A DNA stretch of 64,000 nucleotides from Lachnospiraceae bacterium (GCA_022845895.1 AP025573.1:174001-238000), one strand, 5' to 3'. Shown: positions 52,880 to 60,560, counted from the first letter of the stretch. Notes: a model not told the origin generated them from the letters alone. Made by a program: numbers and translations.

Positions 52880-54301
52880 TTAGGAAGCCACAGTGATACC
52901 TGCGTTATCGAGCATGGACCTTACGGCAGCAGCATCGATGTTCATCTCTTCAGACAGGTACTTAATCTCCTCAGCGGTAAGGTGGTCATATCCTTTCTCC
53001 TTTACATTGAGCTCCACATATCTGCGCCTCATCTTATCCAGATCTACTGGTACGGTCTTGATGTCGGCTGGAGAGGCGGGGATAATGATATTTGTGCCCG
53101 GAATCTCTTCTTCATGTGCTCCGATTCTTACCTCTACACCATGGTCTTCGGCAAATGTAAGCTGTGCCGTATGTGCTTTACCGGCACCTGTATATTCGGA
53201 TTCTTCGACGACGATAATCTGGTCTGCGTCCATCTCCCGGGCGAGGCTGATTGCGGCCGCAAGGCCGGTATTTCCCGCAGGTCCTCTCTGGAGTCCTTCC
53301 AGCTGGTTGAGAAGCTCGGTGGCGTAGTACACTTCTCCCTGGGTGACGGTGTAGAATTCGTCCATATATCTGAGCGGCCTTGCGGCGTTCAGTGGAACAT
53401 CTACGCTTTCCGGATTATAAAGAGACGGAAAGCCGTAGCCGGTATGTCCGGTAGAAAATGACTTCCGTGCAAAGACGGCGTCGTCATGAGAATCAAGGTC
53501 CGCCAGATTGACAGATACCCCTACGGTCTTGCCGGTATATCCCGCCTTACGCAGACCTCTTGCAGCACCGGTAAAGTTGCCGCCGCCAGCGTGGGTGACA
53601 AGCACCACATCGGGCTGGCGCCCCGCCATTGCTTCAGCCTGCTCCATTATCTCCACACCAATCGTCTCGATTCCCGCGATGCTGAATGGAAGATAAAGCG
53701 ACGCGCTGAAGTATCCGAGGTCATCGAGCAGCTTGAGAATGACGTATGTAAATACTTCCGGCCCGACGGTATATTGCTGGACTTCGGCTCCATACGCCTC
53801 GCACGCCCGTCCCTTTTCGAGGGATTCCGGCTGTCCGTTTCCGGCATCGTCATAGACTTCCTGGCAGATGATGGCCTTCAGGCCTCTGCGGGCGGCCTGG
53901 GAAGCGACGGCCGCTCCGTAGTTGCCGCTTGTGGATGCAATCACTCCCGGATATCCTGCTCTTTTTGCCTCATAGACGGGCAGCAGGGCTCTCCGGTCTT
54001 TGAAGCTGCCGGTCGGATTATTGGCTTCGTCTTTTAAGAATATCCTGGCGCCTTTTCCCGGTTCCGAGATGGAACGTACGAGCCGGTTGATATTATGAAG
54101 CTCTACAAGCGGCGTGTTACCGACATAGACGTCAGCCGCGATGCTTCGGATTTCGTCCATGGAAAGCCCTACAATATTCATGAACGCTTCGTAATCCCAT
54201 GCCAGACGCCCGGTCTTAAACTCGTCGTAATTGATGTTGACAGAATGGAACAGAATATCTTTGTTTTTACCTGTAATTTCAGAAACTGCCTGGTTACTCA
54301 T
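52880..54301 (-). CDS. ortB: 2-amino-4-ketopentanoate thiolase, beta subunit
   Basis: The 473-residue PLP enzyme of the threonine-synthase/tryptophan-synthase-beta fold binds the cofactor through the lysine in NPTGSFKDRRALLP near residue 97. ASTSGNYGAAVASQAARRG and THAGGGNFTGAARGLRKAG are further fold motifs. With OrtA it cleaves 2-amino-4-oxopentanoate with CoA to acetyl-CoA and alanine, the last step of clostridial ornithine degradation. Identification as OrtB rests on the sequence and on the adjacent ortA, whose stop overlaps this start by eight bases. The other ornithine-pathway genes (racemase, aminomutase oraSE, diaminopentanoate dehydrogenase) are not in the window. Confidence 0.88.
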   Translation of the reverse strand: MSNQAVSEITGKNKDILFHSVNINYDEFKTGRLAWDYEAFMNIVGLSMDEIRSIAADVYVGNTPLVELHNINRLVRSISEPGKGARIFLKDEANNPTGSFKDRRALLPVYEAKRAGYPGVIASTSGNYGAAVASQAARRGLKAIICQEVYDDAGNGQPESLEKGRACEAYGAEVQQYTVGPEVFTYVILKLLDDLGYFSASLYLPFSIAGIETIGVEIMEQAEAMAGRQPDVVLVTHAGGGNFTGAARGLRKAGYTGKTVGVSVNLADLDSHDDAVFARKSFSTGHTGYGFPSLYNPESVDVPLNAARPLRYMDEFYTVTQGEVYYATELLNQLEGLQRGPAGNTGLAAAISLAREMDADQIIVVEESEYTGAGKAHTAQLTFAEDHGVEVRIGAHEEEIPGTNIIIPASPADIKTVPVDLDKMRRRYVELNVKEKGYDHLTAEEIKYLSEEMNIDAAAVRSMLDNAGITVAS

Positions 54302-54611
54302 CCTTACCCGCCTCCTTCATTATCCTTCGCACTTCATTTCCGGCATGTATCAGGGCCGGCTGCTGCCGCCCGAAGCCATGGTTATACTGCGGCCATGCCT
54401 CATACAGTGTGCCGGTGACTTTTCTTCCAATCAGTGTCTCGATGGACACCGTGTCTCCTGGTTCTGCCGTATCATCCAGAAGAAAGCCGTTCATCCAGCA
54501 TTTTAATGCGACTTTCCTTGTACTATCAGGCAGTGACTCCAGCCTCTCCTCAGGGGTCAGTATGATCTGCATGATTCTGACCCAGTCATTTTTTTTCGCT
54601 GTTTGTTTCAT
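54294..54611 (-). CDS. ortA: 2-amino-4-ketopentanoate thiolase, alpha subunit
   Basis: This 105-residue protein matches OrtA: NDWVRIMQIILTPEERLESLPDSTRKVALKCWMNGFL, GDTVSIETLIGRKVTGTL, then YNHGFGRQQPALIHAGNEVRRI. OrtA is the small partner of OrtB and is needed for the thiolase reaction. AAGGAGA precedes the ATG. It lies four bases after the stop of the carrier gene and overlaps ortB, so the three form one operon. Confidence 0.88.
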   Translation of the reverse strand: MKQTAKKNDWVRIMQIILTPEERLESLPDSTRKVALKCWMNGFLLDDTAEPGDTVSIETLIGRKVTGTLYEAWPQYNHGFGRQQPALIHAGNEVRRIMKEAGKDE

Positions 54612-54615
54612 GGGG

Positions 54616-55737
54616 TTAATCTCCTTTCTTTCCGGGTTCCGATAGATCTGCTATATCTTTGCGTTTTACGACTGTCTTATAAAAGCCTACCGCCATGATG
54701 ACAAGCCCGAGATAGCCGAGCAGCGGATAGACAGTGCCGACCAGCTTGCTGAAAGGTACGAGGCCTGCAGCAAAGGCGATACATCCGGCCGCGAGGGTCA
54801 GTATCTTGAACTTGGCAGTGCCGTCTTCTGCAAAACGGACAGAGAAGCCATACAAGATAGGCACGGAAGTCGTATAGACGGCAAACAGGAGGATGAAAGC
54901 AAAGATGCCTCCGATGACCGGGCTCATCTGGCGCGCCACCTCCAGGAAGGGAACTTCCATGGCGGATACATCCACAATACGGGACAGTGTCGCAAGGACC
55001 ATGAACAGGATTGCGATGCCGAGCAGCGATCCGCCGAGTATGCCGGATCTGCGTATCACTTTTGCGTCTTTCTCGCTGTTGCCGATGGATGCAAGGGCAG
55101 GTACGGCGGGCAGTACGCAGTAGGAGATGTAGATAAATACAGATGACCACCAGAACGGTGTTGCTTTGGCAATCTCCAGATTACGAATCTGTGCGCCGGC
55201 GTCTGCGATTCCTCCAAAGTTGGCGCCGATGGTGCCGATAGATATGGCAAGCGTGGCGATGACGATGACCGGGGACAGAAAGCCAAGTGCGTTGAGTGAT
55301 GAATTGAAGCCGAGTATAACGGTTCCTACTGTCAGTACGGCGATGATTACCCGCCCGACCATCAGGTTGACTCCAAAATACTGGTTCAGCGATGCCCCGC
55401 CTCCGGCTATCATAATGGACAGTACGCCAAACAGGAAGAATACGAGTATCCAGTCAAAGACGGCTCCTATTTTAGGGCCGCACAGGTAAGTAAATACTTC
55501 TTTGTGCGAATTCGTGTGCAGCTTATGGCCAAGCTCCATAAACATGGTCCCATACCAGGCAAATAAGACGATAGCGATCAGTGTGCCGATAATTCCTGCA
55601 TATCCGTAGCTTACGAAGAACTGCAGCGTCTCCTGGCCGCTGGCGTAGCCCGCGCCGATGATGGCACCCACATACATGCCGGCATAGCGGATGCAGTTAA
55701 TTATCCATTTGTTTGAATTGTGCTGATTGTTTCCCAT
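54616..55737 (-). CDS. YkvI/NSS-like amino-acid-type membrane transporter
   Basis: The 373-residue protein has about eleven hydrophobic helices and begins RYAGMYVGAIIGAGYASGQETLQFFVSYGYAGIIGTL, the unwound first helix with its GAGYASGQE motif typical of the YkvI branch of the APC/LeuT-fold superfamily. It most likely carries an amino acid with sodium or protons. As first gene of the carrier-ortA-ortB operon it may import the thiolase substrate or a precursor, or export alanine (inference). GGAGGGA precedes the ATG. Confidence 0.82.
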   Translation of the reverse strand: MGNNQHNSNKWIINCIRYAGMYVGAIIGAGYASGQETLQFFVSYGYAGIIGTLIAIVLFAWYGTMFMELGHKLHTNSHKEVFTYLCGPKIGAVFDWILVFFLFGVLSIMIAGGGASLNQYFGVNLMVGRVIIAVLTVGTVILGFNSSLNALGFLSPVIVIATLAISIGTIGANFGGIADAGAQIRNLEIAKATPFWWSSVFIYISYCVLPAVPALASIGNSEKDAKVIRRSGILGGSLLGIAILFMVLATLSRIVDVSAMEVPFLEVARQMSPVIGGIFAFILLFAVYTTSVPILYGFSVRFAEDGTAKFKILTLAAGCIAFAAGLVPFSKLVGTVYPLLGYLGLVIMAVGFYKTVVKRKDIADLSEPGKKGD

Positions 55738-55774
55738 AGCTTCCCTCCTCTGTAAGACATTTGCATAGTCGCGG

Positions 55775-55788
55775 TCAAAACGTTTTGA
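55775..55788 (-). promoter_or_regulatory. Perfect 14-bp palindrome before the carrier-ortAB operon
   Basis: TCAAAACGTTTTGA is its own complement and lies 38-51 bp upstream of the carrier ATG, where the operon's promoter should be. It is a likely operator for the divergent GntR regulator or another dimeric repressor. Confidence 0.6.
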
Positions 55789-56060
55789 ATGATATAAGCG
55801 TATATGATGTAGAGGGAAGGTGTCAAAATTTAGCCTGGATTTGGCCGGATACCAGATTTTTGCACAGCGGCAGACGCTGAAATGTCTTTCCTGTGATTCA
55901 TTTGGACTTATAAAAAAGCGATTTTGCCAGATAACTCGTCGGAAAAAGGCGCAGAATAATGTTAATTTATTAATTAATGAAGAATATTGTGACTGAATGC
56001 CCGCAATGTGGTACTATTATGACATTATAAGACAATCCAGGAAGGGAGGAAGCAAGTCCA
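55789..56060 (+). promoter_or_regulatory. Intergenic region before the FCD-GntR gene
   Basis: About 270 bases without a gene. It turns very AT-rich at 55950-55990 (TTAATTTATTAATTAATGAA). TTGTGA (55987-55992) with TACTAT (56012-56017) is a possible promoter at 19-bp spacing, 44 bp before the ATG. I see no tRNA, riboswitch or terminator in it. Confidence 0.4.
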
Positions 56061-56762
56061 ATGAATAAGAGCGAACTAGATAAAATGATGGCTGAAAATC
56101 CATTTCTAGTATTAAGTGATGTGATATACCAGTCGCTGTATAACGATATAATTCAGCTAAGGATGTCCCCGGATTCCCGATTGAACGAGAGCAAGATAGC
56201 GGAAGAGCTTGGAATCAGCCGGAGCCCTGTTAAGAGTGCGCTGTCAAGGCTGGAAAAAGACGGCCTCGTATATAAGAAGAGCGGCAAGATGCTGGCAGTG
56301 TCATGGATGACCAAGGAGGATGGCTATAATCTATACGAGGCCCGAAGCGCGCTGGAAGGATTCGCCGCCTCGCTCGCCGTTATCAGGATTACCTCAAAGC
56401 AGATGGAAGAGCTGGAGTGCCTGACAAAGCAGTACATAGCGGTATGCAATGGCAATACAAAGGACCTGAACGCGAACGATTATGCGGAGATTGACCACAA
56501 GTTCCACTCACTTATCGTCACAGCATCCTGCAACCCATATATCCTGCGTATGTATAAGAGCCTGGAAGGGTATCTTCTGCACTACAGGTACTGCCTGTAT
56601 TATTCGCTCGGCCCGGAGAAGCTCCAGCGGATCTTGTACCATGCAGGCAAGCGGCATCAGGCTATCTTCAATGCATTTAAAATGGGGTTTACCGATATCG
56701 TCAGACATGAAGTAGAAGAAGATGTCCACAGCATGCTCAATGCCTTCAACCAGTGGGAATGA
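56061..56762 (+). CDS. GntR family regulator, FCD (FadR) subfamily
   Basis: The 233-residue protein has a GntR winged helix (YQSLYNDIIQLRMSPDSRLNESKIAEELGISRSPVKSALSRLEKDGLV, residues ~20-70) and an FCD effector domain: YEARSALEGFAASLA, DHKFHSLIVTASCNPYI and HQAIFNAFKMGFTDIVRHEVEEDVHSM, with the His/Asp pattern used for metal or organic-acid binding. It is divergent from the carrier-ortAB operon and is its probable regulator. AAGGGAGGAAGC precedes the ATG. Confidence 0.92.
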   Translation: MNKSELDKMMAENPFLVLSDVIYQSLYNDIIQLRMSPDSRLNESKIAEELGISRSPVKSALSRLEKDGLVYKKSGKMLAVSWMTKEDGYNLYEARSALEGFAASLAVIRITSKQMEELECLTKQYIAVCNGNTKDLNANDYAEIDHKFHSLIVTASCNPYILRMYKSLEGYLLHYRYCLYYSLGPEKLQRILYHAGKRHQAIFNAFKMGFTDIVRHEVEEDVHSMLNAFNQWE

Positions 56763-56824
56763 AAGACGGTGCGTTTGTTGACAGGAAGTTGTGCGTGAAA
56801 TATAATAAATATGAAAGAATTTTG

Positions 56825-56867
56825 AAAGGGGTCAGACCCCTATATGCGGGAGGGGTCTGACCCCTTT
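56825..56867. repeat. 17-bp perfect inverted repeat with nested GGGGTC/GACCCC palindromes
   Basis: Each arm (AAAGGGGTCAGACCCCT at 56825-56841 and its complement at 56851-56867) is itself an interrupted palindrome GGGGTC-N-GACCCC. The loop is nine bases. This resembles REP/BIME-like units found in many bacterial genomes. It sits between the FCD-GntR gene and a broken MATE gene and provides the first codons of the broken frame. Confidence 0.85.
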
Positions 56868-57122
56868 GCAAATTTCTTGAATTATCTGACAAAAGACAGA
56901 GTATTTTACGGAAATTTCTTCTCCATTTTTATAGCACTTGTATTACAGAATATTATTACCTTAAGCGTGAACCTGGCGGACAATATCGTGCTGGGGGCCT
57001 ACTTCCCCCGCGGTGGTCATGTGCTGCCTCAATGCGGATCGGATATTCAAATGTGTTCCTGCCTGCCTGAAGTCTCATTACGGGAACTGGGTGAAGAAGC
57101 TGACAAGAGACTGACGAGGTGA
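56868..57122 (+). pseudogene. Remnant of a MATE efflux transporter joined to an unidentified 3' fragment
   Basis: From about 56880 the frame reads LTKDRVFYGNFFSIFIALVLQNIITLSVNLADNIVLGAY, the first helix of a MATE-family drug/sodium antiporter. After Y at about 57003 the similarity ends and ~40 residues follow (PRGGHVLPQCGSDI..., LPEVSLRELGEEADKRLTR) that I do not recognise. A complete MATE protein has ~450 residues. The start region has been replaced by the hairpin repeat at 56825-56867, so both ends of the gene are lost. The terminal fragment may be the tail of another gene once upstream of the metallopeptidase. Confidence 0.75.
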
Positions 57123-57126
57123 GAAG

Positions 57127-57672
57127 ATGAACTATCGGATAAATGATATTCCTGTGGCAATAGAATACCGCAATGTGAAAAACATCAACCTCTATATAAA
57201 GCCGCCTGACGGCCGGATTCTTGTCACGGCTCCAAGACGGGTGCCGAAGAAAAGGATTATGGAATTTGTCGAATCAAAAGCCGGGTGGATAGAGCAGACA
57301 CGCCGCCGGATGTTGAATGCACGGGAAAGGCAGATGGGCGATAGGCTGACCGTGGTGACGAAGGGGCAGCTTGAGGCGATGCGAAGCAATGTGGAAAAAT
57401 ATGTGGATAGATGGGAACCGGTGATGGGCGTACATGCGTCTGCCTGGACGCTGAGAGATATGAAGACAAGATGGGGAAGCTGCAGCGTGGACAGTGGACG
57501 TATCCGCCTGAACAAGCGCCTTGCGCTCTATCCCGAAGACTGCCTGGAATACGTGATAGTACATGAACTGTGCCATCTGCTCGAGCCAAGCCATAACCAA
57601 CGGTTCAAAATGCTTATGGGCCGTTTCATGCCAGATTGGAAAGAACGGAAAAAACGTCTGGGGACAGGTTAA
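57127..57672 (+). CDS. YgjP-like (M48/DUF45) metallopeptidase family protein
   Basis: The 181-residue protein belongs to the YgjP/DUF45 zincin family: NINLYIKPPDGRILVTAPRRVPKKRIMEFVESKAGWIEQ at the start, TRWGSCSVDSGRIRLNKRLALYPEDCLEYVIVHELCHLLEPSHNQRFKMLMGRFMPDWKERKKRL at the end. HELCH with the downstream Glu-Pro-Ser-His gives a zinc site near residue 144. The final residues GTG and the TAA stop lie inside the long palindrome at 57660-57737, so the insertion has supplied the C-terminus. Family function is unproven. The start is four bases after the preceding fragment's stop. Confidence 0.88.
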   Translation: MNYRINDIPVAIEYRNVKNINLYIKPPDGRILVTAPRRVPKKRIMEFVESKAGWIEQTRRRMLNARERQMGDRLTVVTKGQLEAMRSNVEKYVDRWEPVMGVHASAWTLRDMKTRWGSCSVDSGRIRLNKRLALYPEDCLEYVIVHELCHLLEPSHNQRFKMLMGRFMPDWKERKKRLGTG

Positions 57673-57737
57673 AACGCGGATGGGGACGGGGGAAATCTAG
57701 ATTTCCCCCGTCCCCATCCGCGTTTTAACCTGTCCCC
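57660..57737. repeat. 78-bp perfect palindrome (copy 1) between two convergent genes
   Basis: The sequence is its own reverse complement from 57660 to 57737, with centre AAATCTAGATTT (57693-57704) and arms of 39 bases beginning GGGGACAGGTTAAAACGCGG. It contains the stop codon of the metallopeptidase gene and abuts the stop of the MFS gene at 57738. A related copy lies at 60564-60639. A transcript from either strand would fold into one long hairpin and could act as a bidirectional terminator, although no U-run follows. Confidence 0.95.
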
Positions 57738-58910
57738 CTAGATTTTGCGCTTCAGGATGAATATTCCGGTAAGAACCAGAAGCAGTCCGCTTCCAATCAT
57801 TATCCAACGGATATCCACCCAGTCTGCCATCGGGCCGAATATCAGCATACCTACCGGCATTACCGCGGCAGAAATGATCTGGAAGACAGAGAAGACTCTG
57901 CCGAGCCTCTGCTCTTCGACCTGCTCCTGCAGCATGACGGTGGAGGCGGTAGCAAGTGGCGGCATGAACGTCCCGGATAGGAATATGACGGCCAGATACA
58001 TCCAGAAATACGGGCTGACGCCCAGCAGGGCGAAGGTAATTCCGAAACCGATATAGGATACGGCGATTACGAGCCATTTGTTTTTGAAGCTGCCTTTCCA
58101 TGATACATAGACGCCTCCGGCGAGGGAACCCGCTGTCCATATAATTTCGTTGGCGGAAAGCCGCCATACTTCGCTGCCGAAGATTCGTTCAACCATCAGC
58201 GGCGACAAGAAAGCCGCAGGCGTGATAAGAAAGAAGGCAATTCCGTAATATACGAGTATGCGGGAGACGACAGGATGGCCTGTCGTGTAGGCAATGCCTT
58301 CTCTCAAGTCGTGCCACATGGACAGGACACCTTCTGCCTGGGGCTTTTGGACTTTTAGAAATGCCATGACGCAGATGGCCATGGCGGCGGTAATAACATC
58401 CGCCATCATTGCCCACACGATTCCGGCAGCCCCGAGCAGCGCGCCGCCTACAGCGGGTGAGACCATCAGGAGCAGGGAGCTGCACGTCTGATTTATCCCA
58501 TTGATTCTTGTCAGCTTCTCCGTTGGTACTATCTGGGGCAGAAGAGCACCCACGGCAGGCGTCTGGACACCGGCACCGACAGAGCGGATGGCAGAGACGA
58601 CCATCAGCATGGAGAGAGAATCATTTCCCTTAAAGAACATGATGACAAGTCCGAGGGTAGCTAAGGCGATAAAGCCGTCTGCACACATAATGAGATATTT
58701 ACGGTTATAGCGGTCCGCCCAGACACCGGCGAACAGTGAAATTAGCAGCTGCGGCAGCAGGCTGCACAGGATAGACGCTGTCATCCAGGCACCAGAGGAG
58801 GTCTCCAGCGTAATATACCAGGTTATTGCATAGCTGACGATAGAGGAGCCGAATAAACTGATATTCTGGCTCACAAGAAACAGTGTACTTTTTTTCTTCC
58901 AGTCTTTCAT
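57738..58910 (-). CDS. MFS drug exporter (Mef-like)
   Basis: The 390-residue protein has twelve hydrophobic helices and the pattern of macrolide-type MFS exporters: WKKKSTLFLVSQNISLFGSSIVSYAITWYI, LFAGVWADRYNRKYLIMCAD, RSVGAGVQTPAVGALLPQIVPTEKLTRINGINQTCSSLLLMVSPAVGGALL. The start at 58910 follows TGAGG; an upstream in-frame ATG at 58943 lies in the terminator T-run. It should export a drug or toxic metabolite with protons. A leader peptide and two or three hairpins upstream suggest antibiotic-induced attenuation. Confidence 0.88.
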   Translation of the reverse strand: MKDWKKKSTLFLVSQNISLFGSSIVSYAITWYITLETSSGAWMTASILCSLLPQLLISLFAGVWADRYNRKYLIMCADGFIALATLGLVIMFFKGNDSLSMLMVVSAIRSVGAGVQTPAVGALLPQIVPTEKLTRINGINQTCSSLLLMVSPAVGGALLGAAGIVWAMMADVITAAMAICVMAFLKVQKPQAEGVLSMWHDLREGIAYTTGHPVVSRILVYYGIAFFLITPAAFLSPLMVERIFGSEVWRLSANEIIWTAGSLAGGVYVSWKGSFKNKWLVIAVSYIGFGITFALLGVSPYFWMYLAVIFLSGTFMPPLATASTVMLQEQVEEQRLGRVFSVFQIISAAVMPVGMLIFGPMADWVDIRWIMIGSGLLLVLTGIFILKRKI

Positions 58911-58926
58911 AGTAACCTCATTTCCT

Positions 58927-58968
58927 AAAATAAAAACAGACAAATGCCCTGGAAAGGACTTTTGTCTG
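58927..58968 (-). terminator. Attenuator terminator directly before the MFS gene
   Basis: On the minus strand CAGACAAAAGTCC and GGGCATTTGTCTG form a stem around a short loop, followed by TTTTTATTTT. It ends about 17 bp before the MFS start codon, so transcription would stop here unless the hairpin is prevented. Confidence 0.75.
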
Positions 58969-58995
58969 CTGCCTGTTCAATATAAATGGGTACGT

Positions 58996-59032
58996 AAAAA
59001 CAGACTTCCCGTAACATCGTCGGGGACTCTGT
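58996..59032 (-). terminator. Second attenuator hairpin in the MFS leader
   Basis: On the minus strand ACAGAGTCCCCG (59032-59021) pairs with CGGGAAGTCTGT (59011-59000) apart from two mismatches, followed by TTTT. Its GTCTG end could instead pair with CAGAC of the next hairpin, giving an antiterminator alternative. Confidence 0.6.
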
Positions 59033-59061
59033 TCCATCTCCATTCATACAAAATAAGCATC

Positions 59062-59096
59062 AGAAAAAATCCCTTCCGGGAGCAGTATTTTTTCAA
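59062..59096 (-). promoter_or_regulatory. First leader hairpin behind the leader peptide
   Basis: On the minus strand GAAAAAAT and ATTTTTTC close a stem with an inner TCCC/GGGA pairing. It starts within about ten bases of the leader peptide stop, so a ribosome stalled on the leader would cover its left side. Confidence 0.55.
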
Positions 59097-59100
59097 TAGC

Positions 59101-59124
59101 TTATCTCAACTGAATGGAAAACAT
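59101..59124 (-). CDS. Seven-residue leader peptide (MFSIQLR) of the MFS exporter
   Basis: AGGAGGT (59137-59131) lies six bases ahead of an ATG that opens MFSIQLR followed by TAA. The ending S-I-Q-L-R recalls the S-M-R-L-R ending of macrolide-stalled leader peptides of the ermD and mef/msr leaders. A strong ribosome binding site on a seven-codon frame, followed by terminator-like hairpins and a drug exporter, fits ribosome-stalling attenuation. It is too short to be proven by sequence alone. Confidence 0.65.
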   Translation of the reverse strand: MFSIQLR

Positions 59125-59157
59125 GAACGTACCTCCTAGTATTATGAATTGTATATA

Positions 59158-59187
59158 AAAATAGCACAAAAGCAAGTGGTTTGTCAA
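59158..59187 (-). promoter_or_regulatory. Promoter of the MFS leader transcript
   Basis: On the minus strand TTGACA (59187-59182) and TATTTT (59163-59158) are 18 bp apart, about 21 bp before the leader ribosome binding site. Confidence 0.6.
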
Positions 59188-59203
59188 TACAATATTAAAG
59201 ATT

Positions 59204-59235
59204 AAAAGGACCATGAAATGATTCAAGGTCCTTTT
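59204..59235. repeat. Hairpin in the divergent MFS/PucR intergenic region
   Basis: AAAAGGACC and GGTCCTTTT pair over nine bases around a 14-base loop. It lies upstream of both promoters, so it is not a terminator of either gene; it may be a remnant or a regulator-binding site. Confidence 0.5.
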
Positions 59236-59367
59236 GCTTATATAATCTAGAGATTGGATTAGGAATTACAAAATCGGGGTCATTTAAATATTTTGTATCC
59301 TAAGTACAATATATCATGGAATATATACTTTGAATATAGTTTTGACATACATAAAAACTACAAATGA

Positions 59368-59396
59368 TTGTGCTTGAAGCACAAAAGAAGTATAAT
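59368..59396 (+). promoter_or_regulatory. Promoter and palindromic operator of the PucR-type gene
   Basis: The palindrome TTGTGCTTGAAGCACAA (59368-59384, 8-bp arms) contains a -35-like TTGTGC, and TATAAT stands 17 bp downstream (59391-59396). A regulator bound here would cover the -35, so self-control by the PucR-type protein is plausible. Confidence 0.65.
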
Positions 59397-59426
59397 TGTA
59401 TCAGCATAAGAAAAGAGGGGTCAGAT

Positions 59427-60560
59427 ATGGCAGTAGAATTGGAGGACTTGTATGCGCAAATCAAGCCGCAGTATGATATAAAGCTTCATACGAATGGATG
59501 TTTCCGGAGGATGATAGACTGGATACATATGGTAGAAGAGGTCAGCTTCGTATCCCTGCTTCACGGAGATGAGCTTGTGTTTAACTCGGGACTTCACTAT
59601 ACATCTGAAGAATGGCTCGTACAATTTATAAAAGAACTGGATAACGTGCATGCTGGCGGTCTGATTATCGCGCTGGAAGAAGGGCACATGTTTGCAAGTG
59701 AGACGGTAGATTACTGCAACAGTATACGGTTTCCGTTATTTTCCGCAACCATGACGTCACCATTTATTGATATCATGCGCATGTTTTCGGCCATCTTGCT
59801 GCGGAATGAGCAGAGAGACACCAATCTGATCGCAGCGCTTAAAAATGCAGTTTTTTACCCGGAGAATACAGAATTATACGCAAGCCATCTGGAGCGGAAC
59901 GGGTTTTTCAGAAATATGAGCTACCTCGTTGTGATGCTCAGCTGCCACGCCTACGATACAGAGAATGGAAACGAGAAGCTAGAAGAACTTCACAAGTCAT
60001 TAAACCATGAGATAAAAAGCGGAATTGTCTACGAAGAAAAAGGGCTGCTGGTAATATTGCTGGCCGGATATGAGCAGAAACGGGTTAAGGAAAAGATGCA
60101 GGCGCTCAGCCGGAAAGATCATCATATTTACATTGGAATCGGTTCCCAGGAAGAGGATATGCAGCATATATATAAATCTTACCAGAATGCATATACGGCA
60201 TATCAGCTGACAAAGACGGCAATCAACAAAAACTTCTTGGTATATGAGGAACTGGGCGTATACAAGTTACTGGCAGATGTAAAGGAAAAAGAAATATATC
60301 CGGCGTTCGTACAAGAGACGCTCGGGGCTTTGATTTCATATGACCGGGATAACAAGACAGAGTACACGGAGGTATTGAGGGCATTTTTCGAAAATGAATG
60401 CAGCATCCTGAATACTTCCAGAGCATTATACTGCCATAAGAATACACTGGCTTATAAGATAAATAAAGTAAAAAATCTGCTTGGCTATGATATACTCAGC
60501 AATGAAAACAGAACGAGGATAATGCTGGCATTCTACATTATGAAAATGCAGGAAAACTGA
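59427..60560 (+). CDS. PucR family transcriptional regulator
   Basis: The 377-residue protein starts at 59427 behind AAGAGGGG. Residues 1-120 match the PucR sensor domain (VEEVSFVSLLHGDELVFNSG, SEEWLVQFIKELDNVHAGGLIIAL). The middle (~150-290) is a degenerate cyclase-like region, and the end is a PucR-type helix-turn-helix: FFENECSILNTSRALYCHKNTLAYKINKVKNLLGYD, residues ~325-360. PucR proteins control purine or amino-acid catabolism. No purine genes are near, so the target is unknown. It is divergent from the MFS gene and followed directly by palindrome copy 2. Confidence 0.88.
   Translation: MAVELEDLYAQIKPQYDIKLHTNGCFRRMIDWIHMVEEVSFVSLLHGDELVFNSGLHYTSEEWLVQFIKELDNVHAGGLIIALEEGHMFASETVDYCNSIRFPLFSATMTSPFIDIMRMFSAILLRNEQRDTNLIAALKNAVFYPENTELYASHLERNGFFRNMSYLVVMLSCHAYDTENGNEKLEELHKSLNHEIKSGIVYEEKGLLVILLAGYEQKRVKEKMQALSRKDHHIYIGIGSQEEDMQHIYKSYQNAYTAYQLTKTAINKNFLVYEELGVYKLLADVKEKEIYPAFVQETLGALISYDRDNKTEYTEVLRAFFENECSILNTSRALYCHKNTLAYKINKVKNLLGYDILSNENRTRIMLAFYIMKMQEN

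Noticed and set aside
52880-54301. First read as threonine synthase or diaminopropionate ammonia-lyase
   Set aside because: The overlapping 105-residue OrtA partner and the lack of threonine or diaminopropionate genes favour OrtB.
59342-59347. TTGACA considered as -35 of the PucR-type gene
   Set aside because: The nearest good -10 (TATAAT at 59391) is 43 bp away; TTGTGC at 59368 has correct 17-bp spacing.
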